Below are positions 40,585 to 49,322 of a stretch of DNA of 64,000 bases, in pieces (positions within the stretch are counted from its first letter, which is position 1; each line of letters starts with the position of its first letter). The notes below the pieces were generated by a model. It ran no database searches and was not told the DNA's origin. It worked only from the letters and a program-made list of their open reading frames with translations. This DNA comes from Pseudoflavonifractor gallinarum (lineage in GTDB: Bacteria > Bacillota > Clostridia > Oscillospirales > Oscillospiraceae), in NCBI RefSeq assembly GCF_014982855.1, contig NZ_JADCKF010000006.1, positions 1 through 64,000 on the forward strand, in the 5' to 3' direction. The translations under genes were made by a program, and so were the position numbers.

Positions 40585-41628
40585 ATGGAAAACTCTCATT
40601 CCGCTTCCTACGCCGCTGCCGGCGTGGACGTGACCGCCGGCTATGAGGCGGTCAAGCGTATCAAGCCCATGGTGGAATCCACCTACATCCCCGGCGTGCT
40701 GGGCACCCTGGGCGGCTTCGGCGGCATGTTCGCCCCCGACCTGGCCGGGATGAAGCGCCCTGTGCTGGTCTCCGGCACCGACGGCGTGGGCACCAAGCTC
40801 CGCCTGGCCCTGCTGCTGAACAAGCACGACACCATCGGCATCGACTGCGTGGCCATGTGCGTCAACGATATCATCTGCGGCGGCGCGTCCCCCCTCTTCT
40901 TCCTGGACTACATCGCCTGCGGCAAGAATGATCCCGTGCGCATCGCCGAGATCGTCGCCGGCATCACCGAGGGCTGCCGCCAGTCCGAGTGCGCCCTGGT
41001 GGGCGGCGAGACCGCCGAGCACCCCGGCGTCATGCCCGATGAGGACTATGACGTGGCCGGTTTCTCGGTGGGTATCGTGGACGAGGAGAAGATCATCGAC
41101 GGCAAGCGCCTGAGCGAGGGCGACGCCCTCATCGGTCTGGCCTCCACCGGCGTTCACTCCAACGGCTTCTCCCTGGTGCGCAAGGTCTTTGATGTGGAGC
41201 ACGCCGATCTGAACGCCCCCGTGGACGAGCTGGGCGGCAAGAGCCTGGGTGAGACCCTCCTCACCCCCACACGCATCTATGTCAAGGCGGTCAAGGCTCT
41301 CCTGAAGGCCGGCGTGGACATCCACGCCATCAGCCACATCACCGGCGGCGGCTTCTATGAGAACGTCCCCCGCATGATGACCGAGGGTCTCACCGCCCGC
41401 ATCGAGCTCTCCTCCTTCCCCCGCCTGCCCATCTTCGACCTGATCCAGAAGAAGGGCAACATCCCCGAGCGGGATATGTACAACACCTTCAACATGGGCC
41501 TGGGCATGCTCCTGGCCGTCCCCGCCGGGGAGGCCGAGAAGGCTCTGGAGATCCTCCGTGCCGCCGGAGAGAGCGCCTACGCCGTGGGCTCCGTGGTCCG
41601 GGGCGACGCCGGCGTGGAGCTGGTGTAA
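40585..41628 (+). CDS. purM: Phosphoribosylformylglycinamidine cyclo-ligase (AIR synthetase)
   Basis: A 347-residue ATP-dependent enzyme. It begins MENSHSASYAAAGVDVTAGY and has VSGTDGVGTKLRLAL, CVNDIICGGASPLFFLDYIA, LVGGETAEHPG, THITGGGF-type ISHITGGGFYENVPRM and FNMGLGMLLAV. ATG 40585 follows TTGGAGGTTCGT. Full length. Confidence 0.96.
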   Translation: MENSHSASYAAAGVDVTAGYEAVKRIKPMVESTYIPGVLGTLGGFGGMFAPDLAGMKRPVLVSGTDGVGTKLRLALLLNKHDTIGIDCVAMCVNDIICGGASPLFFLDYIACGKNDPVRIAEIVAGITEGCRQSECALVGGETAEHPGVMPDEDYDVAGFSVGIVDEEKIIDGKRLSEGDALIGLASTGVHSNGFSLVRKVFDVEHADLNAPVDELGGKSLGETLLTPTRIYVKAVKALLKAGVDIHAISHITGGGFYENVPRMMTEGLTARIELSSFPRLPIFDLIQKKGNIPERDMYNTFNMGLGMLLAVPAGEAEKALEILRAAGESAYAVGSVVRGDAGVELV

Positions 41629-41632
41629 GGCC

Positions 41633-42265
41633 ATGGCGGAAAAACGCATCGCTGTTCTGGTCTCGGGCGGTGGAACCAATCTTCAGGCCCTCATCGACGC
41701 CCAGGGCCGGGGAGAGCTGGGGGGCGGCGTGCTGGCCGCCGTCCTCTCCTCCCGGGCAGACGCCTATGCCCTGGAGCGGGCCGAAAAAGCCGGTATCCCC
41801 GGCTATGTGGTGGCCCGGAAGGACTACCCCTCCCCCCAGGCCATGACCATCGCTCTGGTGGAGAAGCTCAAGGCCCTCTCCATCGATCTGGTGGTGCTGG
41901 CCGGCTTTATGCACATCCTCACCGAAGAGATGGTGGAGGCCTTCCCCAACGCCATTCTGAACGTCCATCCGGCCCTCATCCCCTCCTTTTGCGGCAAGGG
42001 GGCCTACGGGCTCCACGTCCATGAGATGGCCCTCTCCTACGGCGTGAAGGTCACGGGCGCTACCGTCCACTTCGTCAATGAAGAGGCCGACGGCGGCCCC
42101 ATCGTGCTCCAGAAGGCGGTGGAGATCCGGGAGGGTGACACCCCGGAGATCCTCCAGCGCCGGGTCATGGAGGAGGCCGAGTGGAAGCTCCTCCCCCAGG
42201 CCGTTTCGCTCTTCTGCCAGGATAAGCTGGCGGTAGAGGGCCGGCACGTGCACATTCTCCCCTAA
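41633..42265 (+). CDS. purN: GAR transformylase
   Basis: A 210-residue N10-formyl-THF-dependent enzyme. AVLVSGGGTNLQALIDA is the phosphate loop; ILNVHPALIPSFCGKGAYG carries the catalytic Asn/His; VTGATVHFVNEEADGGPIV carries the Asp. It begins four bases after purM. It is the last gene before the ZTP riboswitch, so the operon can be re-set at that point. Confidence 0.96.
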   Translation: MAEKRIAVLVSGGGTNLQALIDAQGRGELGGGVLAAVLSSRADAYALERAEKAGIPGYVVARKDYPSPQAMTIALVEKLKALSIDLVVLAGFMHILTEEMVEAFPNAILNVHPALIPSFCGKGAYGLHVHEMALSYGVKVTGATVHFVNEEADGGPIVLQKAVEIREGDTPEILQRRVMEEAEWKLLPQAVSLFCQDKLAVEGRHVHILP

Positions 42266-42290
42266 ATTCCCCGCCCTTCCGACAGGCGTC

Positions 42291-42320
42291 TTGACAAGGC
42301 CGCTGGGGATATGCTATCCT
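42291..42320 (+). promoter_or_regulatory. Promoter for the second half of the purine cluster
   Basis: TTGACA (42291-42296), 18-base spacer, TATCCT (42315-42320). It begins transcription a few bases before the ZTP riboswitch. Confidence 0.7.
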
Positions 42321-42322
42321 AA

Positions 42323-42430
42323 AAAAGCTGTATGACTGACGGAACCGTGGGCTTACCACATGGAGTACAGCTTTTGTTATGCCGACCGTCTGGGCGCACC
42401 TGTTTTTGGTGCGCCCATTTTCTTTTTTCA
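42323..42430 (+). ncRNA. ZTP riboswitch (pfl motif) with intrinsic terminator
   Basis: Stem P1 AAAAGCTGTA/TACAGCTTTT (42323-42332, 42366-42375) encloses the conserved TGACTGACGG, CCGTGGG and ACCACATGG elements. The second conserved part GCCGACCGTCTGGGC follows at about 42381 and runs into the terminator stem GGGCGCACC/GGTGCGCCC (42392-42416) with a T-rich tail. In this class ZMP/ZTP binding prevents termination and turns on purine/folate genes. Here it controls the two enzymes that consume ZMP. Confidence 0.92.
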
Positions 42431-42458
42431 TCCACTTCATCGTCAGGAGGAATCTTTC

Positions 42459-43166
42459 ATGAACACCTTGAATCTCTGTGAGCTGCTCCAGTCCCATCCC
42501 TACCCCGGTCGGGGCATCCTGCTGGGCAAGTCTGCCGACGGCAGACACAGCGTCATCGCCTATTTCATCATGGGCCGCAGCGAGAACAGCCGCAACCGCA
42601 TCTTCGAGGTCACCGAGGACGGCATCCGCACCAAGGCCTTTGACGAGAGCAAGATGACCGATCCCTCCCTCATCATCTACCATCCCGTCCGGGTGGTGGG
42701 CGACGACACCGTGGTCACCAACGGCGATCAGACCGACACCGTCCGGGGCGGCCTGCTGGAGGGCAAGGTCTTTGCCCAGTCCCTGCGCACCCGGGAGTTT
42801 GAGCCCGACGGCCCCAACTACACCCCCCGGATCTCCGGCCTGCTCCACAAGGACGGCAGCTATGCCCTCTCCATCCTGAAGAGCGCCGACGGCGATCCCT
42901 CCTCCTGCCGCCGCTACTTCTTCGGCTATGAGCACCCCCTGGCCGGACAGGGCCACTTCATCCACACCTATCAGGAGAACCGGGACCCCCTGCCCTCCTT
43001 TGAGGGAGAGCCCCGTCAGGTCGCCATCACCGCCCCCGACGCCCAGACCCTGGCCCGGGAGCTGTGGGAGAGCCTCAACGAGGACAACAAGGTCTCCCTC
43101 TTCGTCCGCTACACCGATCTGGAGAGCGGAAAGAGCGACACCGTCATTCTGAACAAGCATCAGTAA
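42459..43166 (+). CDS. purO: IMP cyclohydrolase, PurO-like
   Basis: A 235-residue protein of the IMP cyclohydrolase family first known from archaea (PurO). It closes FAICAR to IMP. It begins MNTLNLCELLQSHPYPGRGI and contains AYFIMGRSENSRNRIF, TNGDQTDT and EPDGPNYTPRISG. ATG 42459 follows CAGGAGGAATCTTTC, just after the riboswitch terminator. It replaces the N-terminal cyclohydrolase domain of ordinary bacterial PurH. The next gene provides the transformylase step. Confidence 0.9.
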   Translation: MNTLNLCELLQSHPYPGRGILLGKSADGRHSVIAYFIMGRSENSRNRIFEVTEDGIRTKAFDESKMTDPSLIIYHPVRVVGDDTVVTNGDQTDTVRGGLLEGKVFAQSLRTREFEPDGPNYTPRISGLLHKDGSYALSILKSADGDPSSCRRYFFGYEHPLAGQGHFIHTYQENRDPLPSFEGEPRQVAITAPDAQTLARELWESLNEDNKVSLFVRYTDLESGKSDTVILNKHQ

Positions 43167-43202
43167 TTTCACCACTACATACCAACAAACGGAGGCTCTC
43201 AC

Positions 43203-44375
43203 ATGACTGAACTGGAACTGAAATACGGCTGCAACCCCAACCAGAAGCCCGCCCGCATCTATATGGAGGAGGGAGAGCTCCCCCTCCAGGTCCTCAACGG
43301 CCGCCCCGGCTACATCAATTTCATGGACGCCCTCAACTCCTGGCAGCTGGTCAAAGCCCTGAAGAAGGCCACCGGCCTGCCCGCCGCCGCCTCCTTCAAG
43401 CACGTCTCCCCCGCCGGAGCTGCTCTGGGTCTCCCCCTCACTGAGGTGGAGCGGAAGATCTACTTTGCCCCCGAGGGGGAGCTCTCCCCCATCGCCTGCG
43501 CCTACATCCGGGCCCGGGGCGCGGACCGTCTGTGCTCCTTCGGCGACTGGGCCGCCCTCTCCGACGTGTGTGACGCTGACACCGCCCGCTTCCTGGCCGG
43601 TGAGGTCTCCGATGGCGTCATCGCCCCCGGCTATACCGACGAGGCTCTGGAGATCCTCAAGACCAAGCGCAAGGGCGGCTACAACGTGGTGGCCATCGAT
43701 CCCGACTACACCCCCGCCCCCATCGAGCGGCGCAACATCTTCGGCATCACCTTTGAGCAGGGCTATAACGATCTGGACATCTCGGAGGAGATGCTCCAGA
43801 ACATCGTTACCGCCAACAAAGAGCTCCCCCAGCAGGCCAAGCACGATATGCTCCTCTCCCTCATCACCCTCAAGTACACCCAGTCCAACTCGGTCTGCTA
43901 TGTGAAAAATGGCATGACCATCGGCGTGGGCGCCGGACAGCAGAGCCGCATCCACTGCACCCGTCTGGCCGGCAACAAGGCGGACATCTGGTGGCTGCGC
44001 CAGCATCCCAAGGTCCTGGGTCTCCAGTTCGTGGAGGGCATCCGCCGTCCCGACCGGGACAATGCCATTGACCTGTACATCTCCGAGGAGCACGACGACG
44101 TGCTGGCCGAGGGCGTGTGGCAGACCATCTTCCAGGTCAAGCCTGAGGTTCTCACCGCCCAGGAGAAGCAGGAGTGGATCGCCCAGCTCTCCGACGTGAC
44201 CGTGGGCTCCGACGCCTTCTTCCCCTTCGGGGACAACGTGGAGCGCGCCCATAAGTCCGGTGTGCATTACATTGTCCAGCCCGGCGGCTCCATCCGGGAC
44301 GACCAGGTCATCGCCACTGCCGACAAGCACGGCATGGTCATGGCCTTCACCGGTGTGCGCCTGTTCCACCACTAA
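43203..44375 (+). CDS. purH: AICAR transformylase, stand-alone
   Basis: A 390-residue protein matching only the transformylase half of Pur[16 protein letters not shown] at the start, [13 protein letters not shown] (catalytic Lys-His), [31 protein letters not shown], and DAFFPFGDN near the end. It formylates AICAR (ZMP) to FAICAR. The cyclohydrolase half is supplied by the gene before it. The C-terminal VRLFHH end is typical. Confidence 0.94.
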   Translation: MTELELKYGCNPNQKPARIYMEEGELPLQVLNGRPGYINFMDALNSWQLVKALKKATGLPAAASFKHVSPAGAALGLPLTEVERKIYFAPEGELSPIACAYIRARGADRLCSFGDWAALSDVCDADTARFLAGEVSDGVIAPGYTDEALEILKTKRKGGYNVVAIDPDYTPAPIERRNIFGITFEQGYNDLDISEEMLQNIVTANKELPQQAKHDMLLSLITLKYTQSNSVCYVKNGMTIGVGAGQQSRIHCTRLAGNKADIWWLRQHPKVLGLQFVEGIRRPDRDNAIDLYISEEHDDVLAEGVWQTIFQVKPEVLTAQEKQEWIAQLSDVTVGSDAFFPFGDNVERAHKSGVHYIVQPGGSIRDDQVIATADKHGMVMAFTGVRLFHH

Positions 44376-44378
44376 GCG

Positions 44379-45197
44379 GTGTCCGCCCTGGAACGGAGCG
44401 GCGGTCTCAGCGGGACTCAGCTCAAATATCTGGCCGCCCTCTTCATGGTCATCGACCATGTGGGGATGTTCTTTGAGCCCATGGCCCCTTTCTTCCCGCC
44501 CGACTCCCTGTGGTTTTATCTCTTTCGGTATGTGGGGCGGCTGGCCTTTCCCATCTTCGCCTTCTTCGTGGCGGAGGGCTGCCGGAAAACCAGGCACTAT
44601 GCCGCTTATCTGCGGCGGCTCTTCTGCTTCGCCGCCCTCACTCAGATCCCCCTCTATTTTGTCATGCCGGAGGACGGGCGCAGCGTCATCACCACCTTTT
44701 TCCTCGCCTCTCTGGCCATCGGTCTCTACCGGCACTTTCAGGAAAAGGGCTATCCTGTTCTGGGAATCCTGCTGGGCGGTGTGTGCGTCTTTCTGGCCCA
44801 GCCCCTTCACGGGGATTACGGCTGGATCGGCTGCCTCACCGTGGTCATCCTCTATTTCTGCGGAGAGGACCGCGCCCGCCAGCTCCGGATGCTTGCCCTG
44901 TGCCTGCTGTGCTACTATCTGGCCGGCAGTCTCTGGGCCTACTGGGGCGTGCCCACTCTCTCCATCCTCCCCACCGAGGGGTGGGCACGGTTCCTGGTAG
45001 ACATGGGAGGACGGCTCCCCTATTTCCAGCGCTTCTATCTGCCCTACTCCCTGCTGATGTCGGCCTTTGCCTGTCTCTCTCTGGTGCCCCTCTCCCGCTA
45101 CAATGGGAAGCGGGGCAACGGGAGCCGCTGGTTCTTCTACTGGTTCTATCCGGGGCACCTGGTCCTGCTGGCCGGACTGAGCGCCCTGCTCTCCTGA
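44379..45197 (+). CDS. TraX-family membrane protein
   Basis: A 272-residue protein with about seven membrane helices. It begins (GTG 44379) near LSGTQLKYLAALFMVIDHVG and has RYVGRLAFPIFAFFVAEG and RYLRRL-type YAAYLRRLFCFAALTQIP, the TraX/acyltransferase-like pattern. It starts three bases after purH with no clear ribosome-binding site, so it is probably translated by coupling. A role in purine synthesis is not evident; it may be a membrane acyltransferase carried along in the operon. Confidence 0.85.
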   Translation: MSALERSGGLSGTQLKYLAALFMVIDHVGMFFEPMAPFFPPDSLWFYLFRYVGRLAFPIFAFFVAEGCRKTRHYAAYLRRLFCFAALTQIPLYFVMPEDGRSVITTFFLASLAIGLYRHFQEKGYPVLGILLGGVCVFLAQPLHGDYGWIGCLTVVILYFCGEDRARQLRMLALCLLCYYLAGSLWAYWGVPTLSILPTEGWARFLVDMGGRLPYFQRFYLPYSLLMSAFACLSLVPLSRYNGKRGNGSRWFFYWFYPGHLVLLAGLSALLS

Positions 45198-45224
45198 CTT
45201 TATTGTGATTTGGAGGTCATCTCT

Positions 45225-46484
45225 ATGCATGTTTTAGTGGTTGGCGGCGGCGGCCGCGAGCACGCCATTGTCTGGGCCCTGTCCAAGAGCCCCAAGGTAA
45301 CGAAACTCTCCTGCGCCCCCGGCAACGCCGGGATCGCTGCCCTGGCCCAGTGTGTCCCGGTGAAAGCCACCGACGTGGAGGGCATGGTGGCCTGGGCCCG
45401 GGAGAACGCTGTGGACTTCGTCATGGTCGCCCCCGATGATCCCCTGGCCCTGGGCATGGTGGATGCCCTGGAGGCCGCTGGCATCCCCGCCTTCGGTCCC
45501 CGGGCCAACGCCGCCGTCATCGAGGCCAGCAAGGCCTTCTCCAAGGATCTGATGGCCAAGTATCACATCCCCACCGCCCGCTATCAGACCTTCACCGAGC
45601 TGGAGGCCGCCCTCGCCTATGTCCGGGAGCAGGGCGCCCCCATCGTGGTCAAGGCTGACGGCCTGGCCCTGGGCAAGGGCGTCATCGTGGCCCAGAGCGT
45701 GGAGGAGGCCGAGGAGGCCGTCCGCGCCATGATGGCCGACAAAAAGTTCGGCGAGGCGGGCGCCAAGGTGGTCATCGAGGAGTGCATGACCGGTCCCGAG
45801 GTCACCGTACTGGCCTTCTGCGACGGGAAGCACCTGGTTCCCATGCCTGCCTCCCAGGACCACAAGCGGGCCTTTGACGGCAACCAGGGCCCCAACACCG
45901 GCGGCATGGGCTCCATCGCCCCGGTGGCCTGCTACACCCCCGATCTGGCCCAGGTGTGCATGGAGACCATCTTCCAGCCCACGGTGGATGCCATGGCCGC
46001 TGAGGGCCGTCCCTTCCAGGGCGTGCTCTACTTCGGCCTCATGCTCACCCCCCAGGGCCCCAAGGTGGTGGAGTACAACTCCCGCTTCGGCGACCCCGAG
46101 TGCCAGTCCGTCCTCTCCCTGCTGGAGAGCGACCTGATGGACATTCTCCTGGCCTGCCGCAATGGCACCCTGGATCAGACCGAGATCCGCTGGAAAGCGG
46201 GTGCGGCCTGCTGTCTGGTGCTGGCCTCCGGGGGTTATCCCAGCTCCTACCGGAAGGGACTGCCCATCACCGGTTTGGAGGAGGCCGGCAAGACCGCCGT
46301 GGTCTTCCACGCGGGCACGGCCCGGAACGACTCCGGCGAGCTGGTCACCGGCGGCGGCCGCGTACTGGGTGTCACCGCCGTGGGCGGGAATCTGGACGAG
46401 GCCATCCGGGGCGCATATGCCTCGGCCGAACACATCCATTTTGAGGGGATGCAGTTCCGCACCGACATCGGCCGGGCCTTCTAA
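45225..46484 (+). CDS. purD: Phosphoribosylamine-glycine ligase (GAR synthetase)
   Basis: A 419-residue ATP-grasp enzyme. MHVLVVGGGGREHAIVWALS begins the Rossmann-like domain, PIVVKADGLALGKGVIVA is the ATP-grasp hinge, and GPNTGGMGSIAPV and EYNSRFGDPECQ are catalytic. ATG 45225 follows TTGGAGGTCATC. It ends the operon before a strong terminator. Confidence 0.97.
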   Translation: MHVLVVGGGGREHAIVWALSKSPKVTKLSCAPGNAGIAALAQCVPVKATDVEGMVAWARENAVDFVMVAPDDPLALGMVDALEAAGIPAFGPRANAAVIEASKAFSKDLMAKYHIPTARYQTFTELEAALAYVREQGAPIVVKADGLALGKGVIVAQSVEEAEEAVRAMMADKKFGEAGAKVVIEECMTGPEVTVLAFCDGKHLVPMPASQDHKRAFDGNQGPNTGGMGSIAPVACYTPDLAQVCMETIFQPTVDAMAAEGRPFQGVLYFGLMLTPQGPKVVEYNSRFGDPECQSVLSLLESDLMDILLACRNGTLDQTEIRWKAGAACCLVLASGGYPSSYRKGLPITGLEEAGKTAVVFHAGTARNDSGELVTGGGRVLGVTAVGGNLDEAIRGAYASAEHIHFEGMQFRTDIGRAF

Positions 46485-46506
46485 CTGAAATCTGTCACGG
46501 ACGCAG

Positions 46507-46548
46507 AAAGGCCGTCCGGAGCAAATATGCTCCGGACGGCCTTTTTTC
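46507..46548. terminator. Terminator between purD and the GNAT gene
   Basis: GGCCGTCCGGAGCA/TGCTCCGGACGGCC around a short loop, with TTTTTT after it on the plus strand and CTTTCTGC on the minus strand; serves both convergent units. Confidence 0.88.
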
Positions 46549-47011
46549 ATACCTCTTTGACCAGCACCAGCTCGGTGATGCCCTTCTTGGCCGCGTCGGG
46601 CAGGCTTCCCAGCGTCCAATAGCCCCGCCCGGCGTAGAATTTCTGGGCGCCGGTGTTGAAGTCGCTGACCATCATCGTCACGCGGGAGGCCCCGGATGCC
46701 CGGGCCATCTCCTCCAGCTGCTCCATGAGCCAGCTTCCCACCTGCTGCCCCCGGAAGGAGGCCTTGACACCCAGCAGGCTCAGATAGGGATACAGCCCGC
46801 AGAAGCCACGCAGGACCACCCGCATGGCTCCGGCGATCTCTCCCTGCTCGGTGACCGCCAGATAGAGCTCTCCCCGTCCGGCCGCCCCCCGCAGGGAGCG
46901 CTCCAGCCGGTCGTCTCCCCGGAAATAACGCTCATAGATGGCGCTGTCCAGAAAGACTGGAAGACATGCCTCCACGTCCTGCTCCGTCCCTTTGCGCAAT
47001 TCCAGCTTCAT
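46547..47011 (-). CDS. GNAT-family N-acetyltransferase
   Basis: A 154-residue acetyl-CoA-dependent acetyltransferase: RKGTEQDVEACLPVFLDSAI at the start, LLGVKASFRGQQVGSWLMEQ (acetyl-CoA loop, motif A) and FYAGRGYW (motif B). ATG 47011 overlaps anmK by four bases. The substrate is unknown; the position downstream of anmK and murQ suggests an amino sugar or peptide from wall turnover, which is inference. Confidence 0.88.
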   Translation of the reverse strand: MKLELRKGTEQDVEACLPVFLDSAIYERYFRGDDRLERSLRGAAGRGELYLAVTEQGEIAGAMRVVLRGFCGLYPYLSLLGVKASFRGQQVGSWLMEQLEEMARASGASRVTMMVSDFNTGAQKFYAGRGYWTLGSLPDAAKKGITELVLVKEV

Positions 47012-48231
47012 CGATGCTCCCCCTTTCCCGATCCACGGGGCGGAAGGGAGATTTTTCCCATGACCGCGGCCCGCTCCGCCCCGGTGACGCCGGGCAGGCT
47101 GTTGGCCTCTCCCATGGCGCACCGGTCGGCCAGTACCGCAAAGGCCACCGCCTCCTTGGCATCGCTGCTCCATCCCAGATCCTCCTGGGTCTGCACCGCG
47201 ACACCATACTCGCCCAGACGACGGGAGAGGAAGGCCAACAGCGTGGGGTTATAGCTCCCACCGCCGCCCACCACCAGGCGGGAGGCCTGATAACGGGGCT
47301 GGACATACCGCCCGTAGGCGTCGGCAATGCTCCAGGCGGTCAGGTCAGTCACCGTGGCCACGATGTCCTGGGGTGAGAGGCCCAGCTCCCTGCCCCGCTC
47401 CAGCACACGCTCGGTGTACTGGGTGCCGAACTCCTCCCGCCCGGTGGTCTTGGGCAGGGGACGGCTGTAATAGGGCTCCTGCTGGAGCCAGGCCAGCAGG
47501 TCCGCATTGACCTGGCCCGCCGCCGCCATGGCCCCGTCCACGTCATAGGTCTGCTCCCCTCCGGTCAGGGCGGAGACCGCCGCGTCAATGATCATATTGC
47601 CCGGCCCGGTATCAAAGGCATAGACTGCCTCCGGTCCCGCTCCGGCGGGCAGGACGGTCATATTTCCGATCCCGCCGATGTTCTGGAGAAGAATGGTCTC
47701 CTCTTCCCTCCGGTAGAGGAGGTACTCGGTGAAGGGCACCAGGGGCGCGCCCTGTCCGCCCACCGCCATGTCCGCCACCCGGAAGTCCGACACCGTGGGC
47801 ACACCAGTGCGGGCGGCGATCACGGCTCCCTCCCCGATCTGCACGGTGTAATGGATGGGGAAGCCCTCCTCCCACACGGTCTGGGGGCTGTGCCAGATGG
47901 TCTGTCCGTGGGAACCGATGAGATCCACATCCTCCAGACGCAGTCCGGCCCCCTCCACCACCGAGCGGGCGCTGCGGGCATAGAGCTCTCCCAGCAAAAC
48001 GTTCATTCGTCCCACCCGGTCCACCGTGGCCTGCTCCGGCTGAAAGAGGGTAAAGATCTCCTCCCGCACCGTCTCCGGATAGGGCCGGTTCTCAAAGGCC
48101 AGCAGCTTCACCTGACAGCGGTCGCCCGTGCCCCGGACCTCCACCAAAGCGGCGTCCACCCCGTCCACCGAGGTGCCCGACATCATGCCCACGATCCGGC
48201 GCACCGGCTTGTCCGTTCCGCTCCAGAGCAT
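47008..48231 (-). CDS. anmK: Anhydro-N-acetylmuramic acid kinase
   Basis: A 407-residue kinase that converts 1,6-anhydroMurNAc to MurNAc-6-phosphate. RIVGMMSGTSVDGVDAALVE binds phosphate, GSHGQTIWHSP and ILLQNIGGIGNMT follow, and AFDTGPGNMIIDAAV is at the centre. ATG 48231 shares one base with the murQ stop (TAATG). Its product is the MurQ substrate, so the two act in sequence. Confidence 0.96.
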   Translation of the reverse strand: MLWSGTDKPVRRIVGMMSGTSVDGVDAALVEVRGTGDRCQVKLLAFENRPYPETVREEIFTLFQPEQATVDRVGRMNVLLGELYARSARSVVEGAGLRLEDVDLIGSHGQTIWHSPQTVWEEGFPIHYTVQIGEGAVIAARTGVPTVSDFRVADMAVGGQGAPLVPFTEYLLYRREEETILLQNIGGIGNMTVLPAGAGPEAVYAFDTGPGNMIIDAAVSALTGGEQTYDVDGAMAAAGQVNADLLAWLQQEPYYSRPLPKTTGREEFGTQYTERVLERGRELGLSPQDIVATVTDLTAWSIADAYGRYVQPRYQASRLVVGGGGSYNPTLLAFLSRRLGEYGVAVQTQEDLGWSSDAKEAVAFAVLADRCAMGEANSLPGVTGAERAAVMGKISLPPRGSGKGEHR

Positions 48232-49154
48232 TACGCCCCGCCTCCTTCTTCCCTGGCCTGGCAAATGGCCCGGCCCAGATGGTCCTCACAGCGCGTCAGC
48301 AGCGCCTTGGCTTCCTCCCGGTCCAGACCGCTCTCCAGCATCAGGATGGCCAGCTTGGCGTGGCCGTCCGCCCGGGTCAGATATTCCGCCGCCGTATCCG
48401 GGTCGGTCCCGGTGGCGTGGACGATCAGGCGCTTGGCCCGGTCCTCCAACTTGCGGTTGCTCACCTTCAGATCCACCATCAGATTGCCGTAGACCTTGCC
48501 CAGCTTGATCATGGAACAGGTGGTGAGCATATTGAGCACCATTTTCTGGGCCGTTCCCGACTTCATACGGGTGGACCCGGAGATCACCTCGGGCCCCACC
48601 TGAGGGGCGATGCACACCTGACAGACCCGCTCCAGCTTGGAGTTTGCATTGGTGCAAAGCCCGATCACCGCGGCGCCCAGCTCTCCCGCCCGGCGGACCG
48701 CCGCCAGTACGTAGGGGGCGCTGCCGCTGGCGGTGATGCCCACCACCGCGTCTTTGGGGCCTACCTTCAGCTCCTCCACCAGGCGGATGCCGTCCTCTTC
48801 CCGGTCCTCACAGCCCTCCACCGGGTGACGCAGCGCAGTGTCGCCTCCCGCGATGTAGCCCTGCACCATGTCCGGGTCCACGCCGAAGGTGGGCACGCAC
48901 TCCGACGCGTCCAGCACTCCCAAACGCCCCGATGTCCCCGCGCCCAGATAGATGAGTCTCCCTCCTGCACGGAACCGCTCATAGATCAGATCCACCGCCG
49001 CGGCGATCTTGTCCGTCTCCTTGGCCACTGCCGCTGCCACCCGTGCATCCTGTTGGTTGATGAGCCGCACCATCTCCTCTGTGGAACAGGTGTCGATCCG
49101 CCGGGTCTCCTCATTGATCCCCTCTGTGCTCAGGCCTGCCAGATAGTCGTCCAT
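48231..49154 (-). CDS. murQ: N-acetylmuramic acid 6-phosphate etherase
   Basis: A 307-residue SIS-domain enzyme that removes the lactyl ether from MurNAc-6-phosphate to give GlcNAc-6-phosphate. LIYLGAGTSGRLGVLDASE, VVGITASGSAPYVLAAVRRA and SGSTRMKSGTAQKMVLNML are diagnostic. ATG 49154 lies seven bases after AGGAGG. It is divergent from murR across a 168-base control region. Confidence 0.96.
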   Translation of the reverse strand: MDDYLAGLSTEGINEETRRIDTCSTEEMVRLINQQDARVAAAVAKETDKIAAAVDLIYERFRAGGRLIYLGAGTSGRLGVLDASECVPTFGVDPDMVQGYIAGGDTALRHPVEGCEDREEDGIRLVEELKVGPKDAVVGITASGSAPYVLAAVRRAGELGAAVIGLCTNANSKLERVCQVCIAPQVGPEVISGSTRMKSGTAQKMVLNMLTTCSMIKLGKVYGNLMVDLKVSNRKLEDRAKRLIVHATGTDPDTAAEYLTRADGHAKLAILMLESGLDREEAKALLTRCEDHLGRAICQAREEGGGA

Positions 49155-49243
49155 GCGCACACCTCCTGTCTGTTTGCTTCTAGCCTACCGCATCCCTCTC
49201 ACTCTGTCAACACAATATTATTTCATCTTTTTTGCAAGATTCA

Positions 49244-49258
49244 TGAAATTATATTTCA
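49244..49258. promoter_or_regulatory. Palindromic operator candidate for MurR
   Basis: A perfect 15-base palindrome TGAAATTATATTTCA lies between murQ and murR, eight bases before the murR -35 box. RpiR-type regulators bind such inverted repeats. Control of both divergent units by MurR is inferred. Confidence 0.6.
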
Positions 49259-49265
49259 AACCCTC

Positions 49266-49294
49266 TGGACTTGCCTCTCACGCTTTGCTATAAT
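49266..49294 (+). promoter_or_regulatory. Promoter of murR
   Basis: TGGACT (49266-49271), 17-base spacer, TATAAT (49289-49294), about 28 bases before GTG 49323. Confidence 0.7.
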
Positions 49295-49322
49295 ATCTAC
49301 AAAAAGAGAGGAGGTTGTCGCC

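Noticed and set aside
38302-41679. A 1125-codon open frame antisense to purC/purF/purM
   Set aside because: It is the mirror of GC-biased third positions in strong purine genes on the plus strand, has no start signal and resembles no protein.
42165-45230. A 1021-codon minus-strand frame across purN-purH-traX
   Set aside because: Runs through a clear riboswitch and several secure genes; an artefact of codon bias.
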